From contig NZ_FMYZ01000013.1 of the NCBI RefSeq assembly GCF_900101625.1, positions 83,579 through 147,578 of the forward strand: a DNA stretch of 64,000 nt, given 5' to 3'. The notes beneath the pieces are model-generated. The model saw nothing but the letters and a program-made list of their open reading frames with translations, was not told where the DNA came from and did not search any database. Source of the stretch: Cupriavidus sp. YR651 (GTDB lineage: Bacteria; Pseudomonadota; Gammaproteobacteria; Burkholderiales; Burkholderiaceae). The position numbers and the translations under genes are program-made. Shown here piece by piece: positions 29,205 through 37,742 of this stretch. The number at the start of each line of letters is the position of its first letter. Position 1 is the stretch's first letter.

Positions 29205-31583
29205 ATGGTCACAGCACAACAGAAGCCGTCCCTTCCCGTCCGCCGCCCACTCTGGGTACGGGCCATGTTCTGGGTGATCGGACTGCTTGTCGCGGGCATC
29301 GTCGCCGCGGGGCTGCTGCTGGGCTATGCACTGCTGGTTGCGGCGCCGAACCTGCCGTCGCTGGACACCATCACCGACTACCGTCCCAAGATTCCGCTGC
29401 GGATCTACACCGCCGACAACGTGCTCATTGGCGAGTTCGGCGAAGAGCGCCGCAACTTCGTGCCGATCACCGAAATCCCGGAGGTCATGAAGAAGGCCGT
29501 GCTGGCCATCGAGGACGACCGCTTCTACGAGCACGGCGGCGTGGACTTCGTGGGCGTGTTGCGCGCCGGGCTGGCCAACGTGCGTGGCGGGCTGTCGCAG
29601 GGCGCATCCACCATCACCATGCAGGTGGCGCGCAACTTCTTCCTGTCCAGCGAAAAGACTTACACGCGCAAGATCTACGAGATGCTGCTGGCGTACAAGA
29701 TCGAGGCCAACCTGACCAAGGACCAGATCCTCGAGCTGTACATGAACCAGATCTACCTGGGCCAGCGCGCCTACGGTTTTGCCAGCGCCGCGCGCGTCTA
29801 CTTCGGCAAGTCGATCAAGGACGTAACGCCGGCCGAGGCCGCGATGCTGGCCGGCCTGCCCAAGGCGCCGTCCGCGTACAACCCGGTGGTGAACCCCAAG
29901 CGGGCCAAGGTACGACAGGAATACATCCTCCAGCGCATGCGCGACCTGCGGTACATCACGCCTGAGCAATACGACCAGGCCGTGCGCGAGGAACTGAAGG
30001 TACGTGGCGAAGGCAACGAGTTCTCCACGCATGCGGAATACGTCGCCGAAATCGTGCGCCAGCTGATGTACGCCCAGTACCGCGAGGAAACGTACACACG
30101 CGGACTGACGGTCTACACCACGCTGAACAAGGCCGACCAGGACGCCGCGTACGAGGCCGTGCGCGGCGGCATCATGGCCTACGAACGCAAGCACGGCTAC
30201 CGCGGCCCCGAAGCGTTCATCGACCTGCCGTCGGACGCAGGCGAGCGCGAGCAGGCCATTGACGACGCCCTGGTGGAACACCCGGGCAGCGACGACCTGC
30301 GCTCCGCCGTGGTGACCAGCGTCACGTCGAAACAAGTGCGCGCCACGTTGCTCTCCGGCGAGGTTGCGACGATCGAAGGCGCGGCATTGCGCTTCATCGC
30401 GCCGTCGCTCTCGGCCAACGCCCAGCCCAAGGTCAGGATCCGCCCCGGCGCGATCATCCGCGTGACGCAGGATCCGAAGGACAGCACGTGGTCGGTGACG
30501 CAGTTGCCGGAAGTGGCTGCCGCGTTCATCTCGCTGAATCCGGAAGACGGCGAGATCCGCGCGATGGTTGGCGGCTTCGACTTCAACCGCAACAAGTTCA
30601 ACCACGTGACGCAGGCGTGGCGCCAGCCCGGATCGAGCTTCAAACCCTTCATCTACACCGCCGCGCTGGAAAAGGGCTTCTCCCCCGCCACGGTGATCAA
30701 CGATGCGCCGCTGACGATTGGCCCGGATACCGGCGGCCAGGTTTGGGAGCCGAAGAACTACGACGGGAAGTTCGAGGGCCCGATGACCATGCGCCGGGCA
30801 CTGGCCAAATCCAAGAACCTCGTGTCCGTGCGGATCCTGCGCGCCATCGGCACGCAGTACGCACAGGACTACATCACGCGCTTCGGCTTTGAGGCCGACA
30901 AGCACCCGGCCTACCTGCCGATGGCGCTCGGTGCCGGCAGCGTGACGCCGCTGCAGATGGCTGGCGCGTACTCGGTGTTTGCCAACGGCGGCTATCGCAT
31001 CAACCCGTACCTGATCCAGCGTGTGGTCGACTCGCGCGGCAAGGTGATTTCCGAAACGCAGCCACAGCGTGCCGCACAGGATGCCGTGCGCGTGCTCGAT
31101 GCCCGTACCGCATTCATCGCGGACAGCATGCTGCGTGAAGTCGTACGCAGCGGCACGGCCAATCCGGCCAAGCAGCGCCTGGCCCGCAACGACCTGGCCG
31201 GCAAGACCGGTACCACCAACGATGCAGTCGACGCATGGTTTGCGGGCTACACGCCCAAGCTGGTAGCCATCGCCTGGATGGGCTACGACCAGCCCAAGAG
31301 CCTCGGGGTACGAGAAACCGGTGGCGGCCTGGCGCTGCCGATCTGGGTCAGCTACATGAGCAAGGCACTCAAGGGCGTGCCCGAAAGCCCGGATCGTCAG
31401 GCACCCGAGGGCGTTGTCATGGTGGCCGGCGACTGGACGCTGGAAGAAAACGCGGGCGGTGCCGGCGTGGCGTCGGTGGGCCTGGGCGATCCATGGCCCG
31501 GCAAGCCGGATGAAAGCTCGCGCCCGGCGCAGGATACCGAGGCGGAAAAGAAGAAGATCCTGGAGATGTTTGGCGGTGCCTGA
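29205..31583 (+). CDS. mrcA: Penicillin-binding protein 1A (bifunctional glycosyltransferase/transpeptidase)
   Basis: Class A PBP that polymerises and cross-links peptidoglycan in the periplasm. The 792 residues contain an N-terminal membrane anchor (about 21-46), the GT51 glycosyltransferase domain with catalytic Glu103 in AIEDDRFYEHGG and QGASTITMQVARN, an OB-like insertion, and the transpeptidase domain with SSFK (nucleophile Ser477), the SKN motif and KTGTT (about 667). The length fits betaproteobacterial PBP1A. It is divergent from pilM, the classic ponA-pilM arrangement. Confidence 0.97.
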   Translation: MVTAQQKPSLPVRRPLWVRAMFWVIGLLVAGIVAAGLLLGYALLVAAPNLPSLDTITDYRPKIPLRIYTADNVLIGEFGEERRNFVPITEIPEVMKKAVLAIEDDRFYEHGGVDFVGVLRAGLANVRGGLSQGASTITMQVARNFFLSSEKTYTRKIYEMLLAYKIEANLTKDQILELYMNQIYLGQRAYGFASAARVYFGKSIKDVTPAEAAMLAGLPKAPSAYNPVVNPKRAKVRQEYILQRMRDLRYITPEQYDQAVREELKVRGEGNEFSTHAEYVAEIVRQLMYAQYREETYTRGLTVYTTLNKADQDAAYEAVRGGIMAYERKHGYRGPEAFIDLPSDAGEREQAIDDALVEHPGSDDLRSAVVTSVTSKQVRATLLSGEVATIEGAALRFIAPSLSANAQPKVRIRPGAIIRVTQDPKDSTWSVTQLPEVAAAFISLNPEDGEIRAMVGGFDFNRNKFNHVTQAWRQPGSSFKPFIYTAALEKGFSPATVINDAPLTIGPDTGGQVWEPKNYDGKFEGPMTMRRALAKSKNLVSVRILRAIGTQYAQDYITRFGFEADKHPAYLPMALGAGSVTPLQMAGAYSVFANGGYRINPYLIQRVVDSRGKVISETQPQRAAQDAVRVLDARTAFIADSMLREVVRSGTANPAKQRLARNDLAGKTGTTNDAVDAWFAGYTPKLVAIAWMGYDQPKSLGVRETGGGLALPIWVSYMSKALKGVPESPDRQAPEGVVMVAGDWTLEENAGGAGVASVGLGDPWPGKPDESSRPAQDTEAEKKKILEMFGGA

Positions 31584-31610
31584 TGGCAACCTGAACTGCT
31601 GCAATCCCGA

Positions 31611-31640
31611 AAAAAAACCGGCCTCGATGGCCGGTTTTTT
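31611..31640. terminator. Bidirectional terminator between mrcA and cyaY
   Basis: Perfect stem AAAAAACCGGCC / GGCCGGTTTTTT (31612-31623 and 31629-31640) with a 5-nt loop, A and T tracts on either side. Serves mrcA (+) and cyaY (-). Confidence 0.92.
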
Positions 31641-31680
31641 GTTGGCGACGATCGCCGCTTGCGGATCGTCCTTTAGTCCC

Positions 31681-32016
31681 TTACCTCAGGCTCAGCGACA
31701 CGCCGGCTTGCTGGCTCATGTAGCCGGATAGCGCCGCGTAGAGCTCACCGCCACCCCGGGTATCAAGCCACTGTTGCCCATCGTGGCGAAAGTGGAAGCC
31801 GCCCGCCTTGGCCGCCACCCACAATTCCTGCATCGGCGCCTGGCTGTTGACGATGATCTTGGAGCCATCCTCGAACTCCAGCTCCATCACATTGCCGGTG
31901 CGATTGATTTCGATATCGGCGTCGGCTGCGTCGGCAGCGGCTTCGATGTCGGCTTCCAGCCGGTCAAGGGCCTGTCCGGCCAGCACCAGGAACTCGCTTT
32001 CACTCAGGGGGGGCAT
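31681..32016 (-). CDS. cyaY: Frataxin-like iron donor CyaY
   Basis: Cytosolic frataxin homologue that binds iron and modulates the IscS-based Fe-S machinery. The 111 residues match the family: an acidic first helix (ESEFLVLAGQALDRLEADIE), the beta-sheet core VMELEFEDGSKIIVNSQAPMQELWVAA seen in parts, GGFHFRHDGQQWLDTR and a C-terminal helix. The ATG at 32016 has a GGAG SD 7 nt upstream, preferred to the upstream Met at 32076. It is divergent from lptM, as in enterobacteria. Confidence 0.95.
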   Translation of the reverse strand: MPPLSESEFLVLAGQALDRLEADIEAAADAADADIEINRTGNVMELEFEDGSKIIVNSQAPMQELWVAAKAGGFHFRHDGQQWLDTRGGGELYAALSGYMSQQAGVSLSLR

Positions 32017-32171
32017 GCTACACTCCAAGGCCGCCGGCAGCCCCGTCCAGACAAGGCGATCGCCGGCATGAATCACGGAAAAAATTGGGACATTGCGCCG
32101 GATTCCTGCGCGGATTCCGGGTGCTCCCTACAGCCATCCGAAAAGCCATCCAGACAATGAAGGACTCCCCG

Positions 32172-32420
32172 ATGCTGCGTCGTGGTGCGATTGTATCGGC
32201 GTTTGCCGCCGGCCTCGCGATGACCCTGACCGGGTGCGGCATTCGTGGCCCGCTCGTCATGCCCAAGGTGCCGCCCGCCCCGACCGCGCCCAATGTGCCC
32301 GATCCGGGCCTGGGCCAGCCGGGCGCGGTCTCGCCGGCCCGCCCGATGGACGAGCCTGCCACGTCTGCGCCTGTTCCGGCCGAAACCACCCGCGGCACTT
32401 CCGCCCCCTCTGCACGTTGA
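32172..32420 (+). CDS. lptM: LPS translocon maturation lipoprotein LptM (YifL-like)
   Basis: Small outer-membrane lipoprotein of 82 residues that in E. coli assists oxidative maturation of the LptD translocon. After the signal peptide the lipobox and signature LTGCGIRGPLVMPKVPP match the family's CGxxGPLyxP motif exactly in layout; the rest is a Pro/Ala-rich tail. The ATG at 32172 has an AAGGA SD 7 nt upstream and is preferred to 32157. It ends 2 bp before lysA and lies opposite cyaY, the conserved cyaY-lptM-lysA neighbourhood. Confidence 0.88.
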   Translation: MLRRGAIVSAFAAGLAMTLTGCGIRGPLVMPKVPPAPTAPNVPDPGLGQPGAVSPARPMDEPATSAPVPAETTRGTSAPSAR

Positions 32421-32422
32421 AC

Positions 32423-33682
32423 ATGACCGATTTCTTTCACCGCCGCAATGGCGCCCTGGCCGTCGAGCAAGTGCCTCTGGCCAGTATTGCCGCCGAGTTC
32501 GGCACGCCCACCTACGTCTACTCGCGCGCCGCGCTGACCAAGGCGTACAACGCGTACGCCGCCGCCTGCAAGGGCCGCAACGCGCACGTGCAGTTCGCGG
32601 TCAAGGCCAACTCCAACCTCGCCGTGCTGCAGGTCTTTGCGCAGCTGGGGGCCGGTTTCGACATCGTGTCCGGCGGTGAGCTGCTGCGCGTGATGGCCGC
32701 CGGTGGCGATCCGCGCAAGGTCGTGTTCTCCGGCGTGGCCAAAAGCACGGCCGATATGGAACTGGCGCTGAAAAACGATGTACGCGGCTTCAACGTCGAA
32801 TCGATTCCCGAACTCGACCGCCTGAATGAGGTGGCCGGACGCGTGGGCAAGCGAGCCCGCGTGTCGCTGCGAATCAATCCGGACGTCGACGCCAAGACTC
32901 ACCCGTATATTTCCACAGGCCTCAAGGGCAACAAGTTTGGCGTGGCCTTCGAGGACGTGCTGCCGACCTATCGCGCCGCCAGCGCGTTACCGAACCTGGA
33001 AGTGGCCGGCATCGACTGCCACATCGGCTCACAGATCACCGAGGTGGAACCGTACCTGGAAGCGCTGGACAAGGTGCTGGATGTGGTTGAAGCCCTCGAG
33101 CGCGAAGGCATCAAGCTGGATCACATCGACGTGGGCGGCGGTCTCGGCATTACCTACGACGATGAAACGCCGCCGGACATCACCGGCTTTGCCACCACGC
33201 TGCTGGACCGGGTGGCCGCACGCGGCCACGGTCACCGCGAAGTGTTGTTTGAACCGGGCCGCTCGCTGGTGGGTAACGCCGGCGTGCTGCTGACGCAGGT
33301 GGAATTCCTGAAGCCGGGTGCGGCCAAGAACTTCTGCATCGTGGATGCGGCCATGAACGACTTGGCGCGCCCCGCGATGTACGAGGCCTTCCACAGGATC
33401 GAACCCGTGGCGCCGCGCGCGGAAGCGTCGATGACCTACGATGTGGTCGGCCCCGTTTGCGAATCGGGCGACTGGCTCGGGCGCGACCGCGCACTGGCCG
33501 TGCAACCGGGAGACCTCCTGGCGGTGATGTCGGCCGGCGCGTACGGCTTTGTGATGAGTTCCAACTACAACACGCGAGGTCGCGCGGCAGAGGTGATGGT
33601 CGATGGTAGTGCCGTGCACCTGGTGCGCGAACGTGAGCGGCCGGCAGACCTGTTCCGCAACGAGCACCTGATCAAGGCCTGA
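32423..33682 (+). CDS. lysA: Diaminopimelate decarboxylase
   Basis: Last step of lysine synthesis: PLP-dependent decarboxylation of meso-diaminopimelate. The 419 residues contain the PLP lysine in VQFAVKANSN (Lys61), HIGSQI, the Gly-rich phosphate loop VGGGLGI, EPGRSLVGNAG and the second active-site motif CESGD. The ATG at 32423 is 2 bp after lptM, so the genes are probably co-translated; the frame extends further upstream but only through lptM sequence. Confidence 0.97.
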   Translation: MTDFFHRRNGALAVEQVPLASIAAEFGTPTYVYSRAALTKAYNAYAAACKGRNAHVQFAVKANSNLAVLQVFAQLGAGFDIVSGGELLRVMAAGGDPRKVVFSGVAKSTADMELALKNDVRGFNVESIPELDRLNEVAGRVGKRARVSLRINPDVDAKTHPYISTGLKGNKFGVAFEDVLPTYRAASALPNLEVAGIDCHIGSQITEVEPYLEALDKVLDVVEALEREGIKLDHIDVGGGLGITYDDETPPDITGFATTLLDRVAARGHGHREVLFEPGRSLVGNAGVLLTQVEFLKPGAAKNFCIVDAAMNDLARPAMYEAFHRIEPVAPRAEASMTYDVVGPVCESGDWLGRDRALAVQPGDLLAVMSAGAYGFVMSSNYNTRGRAAEVMVDGSAVHLVRERERPADLFRNEHLIKA

Positions 33683-33723
33683 CACGAGCGCTGACGGCAT
33701 TACCGATCGACGCTGTCGGGAAA

Positions 33724-33765
33724 CGAAAAAGGGCGACGGAGCCTCCCTCCGTCGCCCTTCTTGTT
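33724..33765. terminator. Bidirectional terminator between lysA and msrQ
   Basis: Perfect 12-bp stem AAGGGCGACGGA (33729-33740) / TCCGTCGCCCTT (33748-33759) with T-rich flanks, strongest on the minus strand (T5). It ends both lysA (+) and the msrPQ-containing unit (-). Confidence 0.9.
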
Positions 33766-33781
33766 TCCATGGCCTGGCGTG

Positions 33782-34489
33782 TCAGCCCTGCGCGGTTCTG
33801 ACAGGCGCCGGCTTGCGCGCCCACCACCACACACGCATCGCCAGGAGCACGAACACCACCCCGGCATAGATCGACACCTCGCTGAAGTCGTGCTTGCCAG
33901 CCTTGTGCCACCAGTAGTGCAGGATGCCCAGAACGGCGATCGCATACACCGCCTTGTGCAGCACCTGCCAGCGCTTGCCACCCAGACGTTTGACCATCGC
34001 ATTGGTCGACGTGACGGCTAGTGGAATCATCAGCACGAACGCGGCGAATCCCACCGTGATAAACGGGCGCTTGGCGATGTCCTTGATCATATAGGCCACG
34101 TCGAATCCGCGGTCCACGCCGATCCACAGCAGGAAATGCTGCAGGCCGTAGAAGAAGGCGAACAGACCAAGCATCCGGCGCAGACGGATGAGCCAGTTCC
34201 AGCCAGTGAGCCGGCGCAGCGGTGTGATGGCCAGCGTTATGCAAAGCATGACCAGTGTCCAGGTGCCCGTGGAACGCGTGACGAACTCCAGCGGGTTCGC
34301 ACCGAACTGCGCCGTTGCGCCAAGGTAGAGCAAGCGCATGAACGGCAGCAGCGCCAGCAGCCACACGATGATTTTCACCGCACGGACGCGCGACGGCGAC
34401 AGCATCGCGAGTCCGCCCCCCGGGCGTGCCGGCGCGCGCCCCACCGGTGAGGCGGCAGTCTGGCTTGCAGTCATATCCGGCTCCGCCAT
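33782..34489 (-). CDS. msrQ: Haem-binding membrane subunit MsrQ
   Basis: Inner-membrane b-type cytochrome that passes electrons from the quinone pool/flavin reductase to MsrP. The 235 residues have about six hydrophobic helices, with conserved FFYGLQHFLLW, KRPFITVGF, KRWQVLHKAVYAIAVLGILHYWW (histidine haem ligands). An N-terminal 30-residue Pro/Ala-rich extension precedes the first helix. Start ATG overlaps the msrP stop by 1 bp (TGATG), so the two are translationally coupled. Confidence 0.95.
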   Translation of the reverse strand: MAEPDMTASQTAASPVGRAPARPGGGLAMLSPSRVRAVKIIVWLLALLPFMRLLYLGATAQFGANPLEFVTRSTGTWTLVMLCITLAITPLRRLTGWNWLIRLRRMLGLFAFFYGLQHFLLWIGVDRGFDVAYMIKDIAKRPFITVGFAAFVLMIPLAVTSTNAMVKRLGGKRWQVLHKAVYAIAVLGILHYWWHKAGKHDFSEVSIYAGVVFVLLAMRVWWWARKPAPVRTAQG

Positions 34490-35490
34490 CAGAAAAACTT
34501 CTTCAGGTCCATGCCCTGGTACAGCGACGCTACTTGCTGGCCATAGCCATTGAACGGCAGCGTCTTACGCTTGGGCGCGAACAGTGCGGAGAAGCCGCCA
34601 CCACCCTTGTCCTCGCCGATACGCCGCTCGGTCGCCTGGCTCCAGCGTGGATGGTCAACATCCGGATTCACATTGGAGTAGAAACCATACTCGTTGGCGG
34701 CGGCGAGATTCCAGCTGGTCGGCGGCTGCTTGTCGACAAAGCGAATCTTGACAATCGACTTGGCGCTCTTGAACCCGTACTTCCACGGCACCACCATGCG
34801 CACTGGCGCACCATTCTGGTTGGGCAGCACCTCGCCGTACAGGCCGAACGTGAGCAGCGCCAGCGGATGCATCGCCTCGTCCATGCGCAGTCCCTCGCTA
34901 TACGGCCAGTCCAATACGGATCTGCTGACACCCGGCATCTGCTTCTTGTCGGCCAGTGTGATGAACTGGATGAATTTGGCGCCGGGCTGCGGCTCCACGC
35001 GCCGGATCAACTCGGCCAGCGAGTAGCCGATCCAGGGAATCACCATCGACCAGCCTTCCACACAGCGCAGCCTGTAGACCCGCTCCTCCATGGGCGCGAG
35101 CTTCATCAACTCGTCGAGGTCATAGACCTTCGGCTGCTTGACAAGGCCCTCGACCGAGACCTGCCACGGGCGCGGCCGCAGCGTGCCGGCATAGCGGGCC
35201 GGGTCGGATTTGTCCGTGCCAAATTCGTAGAAATTGTTGTAGGTGGTCACGTCCTCGTAGGGCGTGCGTTTTTCCGTGACAACGTAGCTGTTGTTGGGTG
35301 TGGCGGGCAGCTTCGTGCCCTTGCCTTGTGCAAATGCCTGACGAGCGAACCACGGCGTCAGCATGCTGCCGGCCGCCCCGGCACCTGCCATCGCCAGCAA
35401 GCGCCGACGCGATTCGAAGAGATGGCGTGGAGTAATTTCTGAGGTGGCGATATCTTCACCGCGCAGCCATTTTGGGGACGGGATCAGCAT
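34489..35490 (-). CDS. msrP: Periplasmic methionine sulfoxide reductase catalytic subunit MsrP
   Basis: Molybdopterin enzyme that repairs oxidised methionines of periplasmic proteins, e.g. after hypochlorite. The 333 residues start MLIPSPKWLRGEDI and include a Tat signal (ESRRRLLAMAGAGAAGS), then the sulfite-oxidase-type fold with the Mo-ligand Cys in YRLRCVEGWSMVIPW and GYSLAELI. The ATG at 35490 is preferred over 35517 by family alignment and a nearby GGAA. It lies 111 bp after the anti-sigma gene on the same strand. Confidence 0.95.
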   Translation of the reverse strand: MLIPSPKWLRGEDIATSEITPRHLFESRRRLLAMAGAGAAGSMLTPWFARQAFAQGKGTKLPATPNNSYVVTEKRTPYEDVTTYNNFYEFGTDKSDPARYAGTLRPRPWQVSVEGLVKQPKVYDLDELMKLAPMEERVYRLRCVEGWSMVIPWIGYSLAELIRRVEPQPGAKFIQFITLADKKQMPGVSRSVLDWPYSEGLRMDEAMHPLALLTFGLYGEVLPNQNGAPVRMVVPWKYGFKSAKSIVKIRFVDKQPPTSWNLAAANEYGFYSNVNPDVDHPRWSQATERRIGEDKGGGGFSALFAPKRKTLPFNGYGQQVASLYQGMDLKKFF

Positions 35491-35601
35491 GTTTCCGGGG
35501 GTTCCTGGTTGCCGCATGTGCGATTAGACATGAAGCTTGGTCGAATGGTGCGCGGAGTCCTTACAGCGATTCTTGGACGGGCATCAACACCGGGCGACGG
35601 T

Positions 35602-36453
35602 TCAGCCGCGTTGGTATTGCTGATAGACGGCCTGGGCCAGTGCCAGCAAACGGTCGCGGTCCAGCGGGCCGGCCAACGCGAAGCCCAGATCACGGTCGAC
35701 CCAGTAGAACGCCATGGTCGCGTTGCCGGCATTCGGCAAGCTCGCCGCCGGCGAGCGCCCTGCGGAGGCGGACGGCATCCGCTCCAGCCGGAATGCGGTA
35801 TCGGGCGTGCCCTGCGGCATGCGGCGCAACTGCAGCGACAGCCGGGTGCCATCGTCGGCTTCATACATCAGGATCGCCATCGGGCCGCCCTCGCCCACAC
35901 CCAGGCGACCGCCGATCAGGTGAAAGCCCTGCTGCCGCAGGTCCGGCACCGGCAATGGCGCGCCGAGCCGCTTTGACAGCCACGCAACCATGTGGGCTTC
36001 GTCGCTGGCGGGGACTTCCACCACGTGGCGCACTTCCGGCGCGTAGACTGCGTGGCTGGCCAGCGCATCGCGCGCGAAGCGTTCCACAGCAGGCGCGCCC
36101 GCCAAGGAAACGGTACCAAGGCGCTCGTGGGCGACCCAGCCACCGGCGCCGCCGATGCCCAGCGCGGCCACACTGGCAGCCAGCGCGAGAGGCCATCCGG
36201 TCCAGCGAGTGCCGGCGGCTTGCCTTGCCGCATCGTCGCGCAGGCCGTGTGGCCATGCTGCCAGCGGCACGGCCTCGTTGAGCACGCCATCCAGCGCCGC
36301 GTGCAAGCCAGCCGTCTGCCGACGCCAGGCGTCCACCTCACGGGCCGCCTCGGGATCGGCCGCCAAGTACGCTTCCACCTCCGCACGGCGTGGCCCGGAC
36401 AGTTGTCCGTCCGCGTAGGCGTGGAGATCGGCTTCGCTGACGGGACCCATCAT
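35602..36453 (-). CDS. Transmembrane anti-sigma factor
   Basis: Partner of the ECF sigma factor encoded just upstream. The 283 residues consist of a short cytosolic N-domain (SEADLHAYADGQLSGPRRAEVEAYLAADP in part, the anti-sigma ASD start, but without the Cys pair of zinc-type anti-sigmas), one transmembrane helix (about 86-107, LALAASVAALGIGGAGGWV) and a periplasmic sensor domain of about 170 residues without recognised motif. The ATG overlaps the sigma gene stop by 4 bp, ensuring coupled synthesis. The signal sensed is unknown. Confidence 0.88.
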   Translation of the reverse strand: MMGPVSEADLHAYADGQLSGPRRAEVEAYLAADPEAAREVDAWRRQTAGLHAALDGVLNEAVPLAAWPHGLRDDAARQAAGTRWTGWPLALAASVAALGIGGAGGWVAHERLGTVSLAGAPAVERFARDALASHAVYAPEVRHVVEVPASDEAHMVAWLSKRLGAPLPVPDLRQQGFHLIGGRLGVGEGGPMAILMYEADDGTRLSLQLRRMPQGTPDTAFRLERMPSASAGRSPAASLPNAGNATMAFYWVDRDLGFALAGPLDRDRLLALAQAVYQQYQRG

Positions 36454-36980
36454 TTCACCCGCTGCAAGACGGAGGGAGCGGCGGCCTCGCCGCCGCCATC
36501 CAGAAGACGGCGCATATGTTCCCGCGCACGTGCCAGGCGCGACATCACAGTGCCAACAGGGACCTCGAGGACCTGAGCCGCCTCGGCGTAGGAAAACTGC
36601 TCCAGGCTGACAAGCAGCAAGACCGCGCGCTGCGCCTCCGGCAACTGCCCCAGCGCCTGCAGCAGATCGCGGCGCAGGCCGGGATCTGCTGCAGGCGCTG
36701 CCACGTCAGGCAGGGTATCGGTCGCAGTCACGAGATCTTTCTTACGGAGGTGATTCAGACGCAGCCTGTGCATCAGCGTCAGCAACCAGGGCAGGAGGCC
36801 GTCGGCGCCATCGCCCCACAGCGCACCCGGGCGCAGGCGAAAGCGCCAGCGGTAACGCAAGGCACGCTCGAGCGTGTCCTGCACGAGGTCATCAGCCAGC
36901 GTGGTGTCGCCGGTCAGGCCGCGTGCGTGACGCCGCAGACGCGGGGCCAGCGCCACCAATTGGCGATCAAACCCGTCCAT
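36450..36980 (-). CDS. ECF-family RNA polymerase sigma factor
   Basis: Alternative sigma factor of 176 residues. Region 2 includes LADDLVQDTLERALRYRWRF and LPWLLTLMHRLRLNHLRK; region 4 is a helix-turn-helix in LPEAQRAVLLLVSLEQFSYAEAAQVLEVPVGTVMSRLARARE (read in parts). It is probably held by the transmembrane anti-sigma factor encoded downstream with a 4-bp overlap. It follows the lipoprotein gene by 24 bp, and a GGAATAAA-type promoter upstream of that gene suggests autoregulation of the whole unit. Confidence 0.93.
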   Translation of the reverse strand: MDGFDRQLVALAPRLRRHARGLTGDTTLADDLVQDTLERALRYRWRFRLRPGALWGDGADGLLPWLLTLMHRLRLNHLRKKDLVTATDTLPDVAAPAADPGLRRDLLQALGQLPEAQRAVLLLVSLEQFSYAEAAQVLEVPVGTVMSRLARAREHMRRLLDGGGEAAAPSVLQRVK

Positions 36981-37004
36981 GCCTTGATTGCCGGTCGGCT
37001 GCGG

Positions 37005-37439
37005 TCAGGGCTTGGCGACGTGCCAGACGTTGTTGAAGTTGTCGCCCGTCCGGTCACCCGCCTTGGCATCCTTGGCAAAGCGGTACAGCGGCATTCCCTT
37101 GTAAGCCCACTGGCGGGCGCCATCATCGCGCGTGATGATCGTGTAGCTGCCCGCGGCGCTCGTGCCCGGTTCAGCCAGCAGCGGCGGCCAGTTGGTGGCG
37201 CACATGCCATTGCAGACGCTCTTGCCGCCGTTGGCGGGATCACGGTCAAACGTGTAGAGCGTCAGACCCTGTGGATCGGTCAGTGCGCCGTTGCTGATCT
37301 TGACGGTCGGTGGCATGCTGCCGCCGCTGCTGCCCATGCCCATGCCGGAGCAGGCGGCAAGCAAGACGGATGCGGAAGCGAGTGCCAATGCGGCGGGACG
37401 AAGCAGGGATGCAGCGGTGTGGCGGTTAGGGGCCATCAT
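37005..37439 (-). CDS. COG4315-type lipoprotein with secreted repeats
   Basis: Predicted periplasmic lipoprotein of 144 residues: signal peptide with lipobox LAAC, a Gly/Met/Ser linker (SGMGMGSSGGSMPP), and two copies of the small beta repeat seen in the family (GLTLYTFDRDPANGGKSVC ... and QWAYKGMPLYRFAKDAKAGD). Conserved Cys and Asp/Trp in CNGMCATNWPPLLA are present. Function of the family is not established. Start at 37439 has a good AAGGAGAC SD. First gene of the ECF unit, so it is the likely main target of the sigma factor. Confidence 0.87.
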   Translation of the reverse strand: MMAPNRHTAASLLRPAALALASASVLLAACSGMGMGSSGGSMPPTVKISNGALTDPQGLTLYTFDRDPANGGKSVCNGMCATNWPPLLAEPGTSAAGSYTIITRDDGARQWAYKGMPLYRFAKDAKAGDRTGDNFNNVWHVAKP

Positions 37440-37490
37440 GAGGGTCTCCTTCTCCAGGGCGGTGCCGACAACCGGCGCCGTTCACCCTCA

Positions 37491-37519
37491 GTAAACACCC
37501 GATGTGATGTGTTTATTCC
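37491..37519 (-). promoter_or_regulatory. Candidate ECF-type promoter (GGAATAAA-N15-GTTTAC)
   Basis: On the minus strand GGAATAAA (37512-37519) and GTTTAC (37491-37496) are separated by 15 bp, resembling ECF promoters with a GGAAT-type -35. It lies 52 bp upstream of the lipoprotein ATG. No sigma-70 pair is equally good in this region. Confidence 0.45.
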
Positions 37520-37672
37520 CCGCGGTCGAAAAAAATGTGGCGTCATCGCCGAAAAGCGCCTCTTTTGGCACTATTCGGTGGCTGGTGCAAAGGGTGTGCG
37601 CACCCAGAATTGGGTTAGACAACCGTCACTTTCGAATCTTCAAGGAACTAACAGACCCATCCGCTCCCATGA

Positions 37673-37705
37673 AAAAGGCCTGCCACAAACGTGGCAGGCC
37701 TTTTG
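37673..37705. terminator. Terminator after ccsB
   Basis: A 14-bp perfect stem AAAAGGCCTGCCAC (37674-37687) / GTGGCAGGCCTTTT (37692-37705) with a 4-nt loop and A/T tracts on both sides, 38 bp after the ccsB stop. Confidence 0.92.
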
Positions 37706-37742
37706 ATTGCGGCCGATACAGACGTGCCGACGGGCACCCGCT

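Larger units (their letters stand above)
37440..37742. other. Intergenic region between ccsB and the ECF unit (303 bp)
   Basis: Holds the candidate ECF promoter (37491-37519) and the ccsB terminator (37673-37705). A plus-strand frame across 37504-37758 has no SD or family character and runs through the terminator, so no gene is called. Confidence 0.6.

Noticed and set aside
29064..31604. Minus-strand frame of 846 codons opposite mrcA
   Set aside because: Antisense shadow; the plus strand encodes complete PBP1A with all catalytic motifs.
35490..35601. Separate ECF-type promoter before msrP
   Set aside because: No GGAAT / GTTTAC-like pair was found in this 111-bp gap, so none is claimed.
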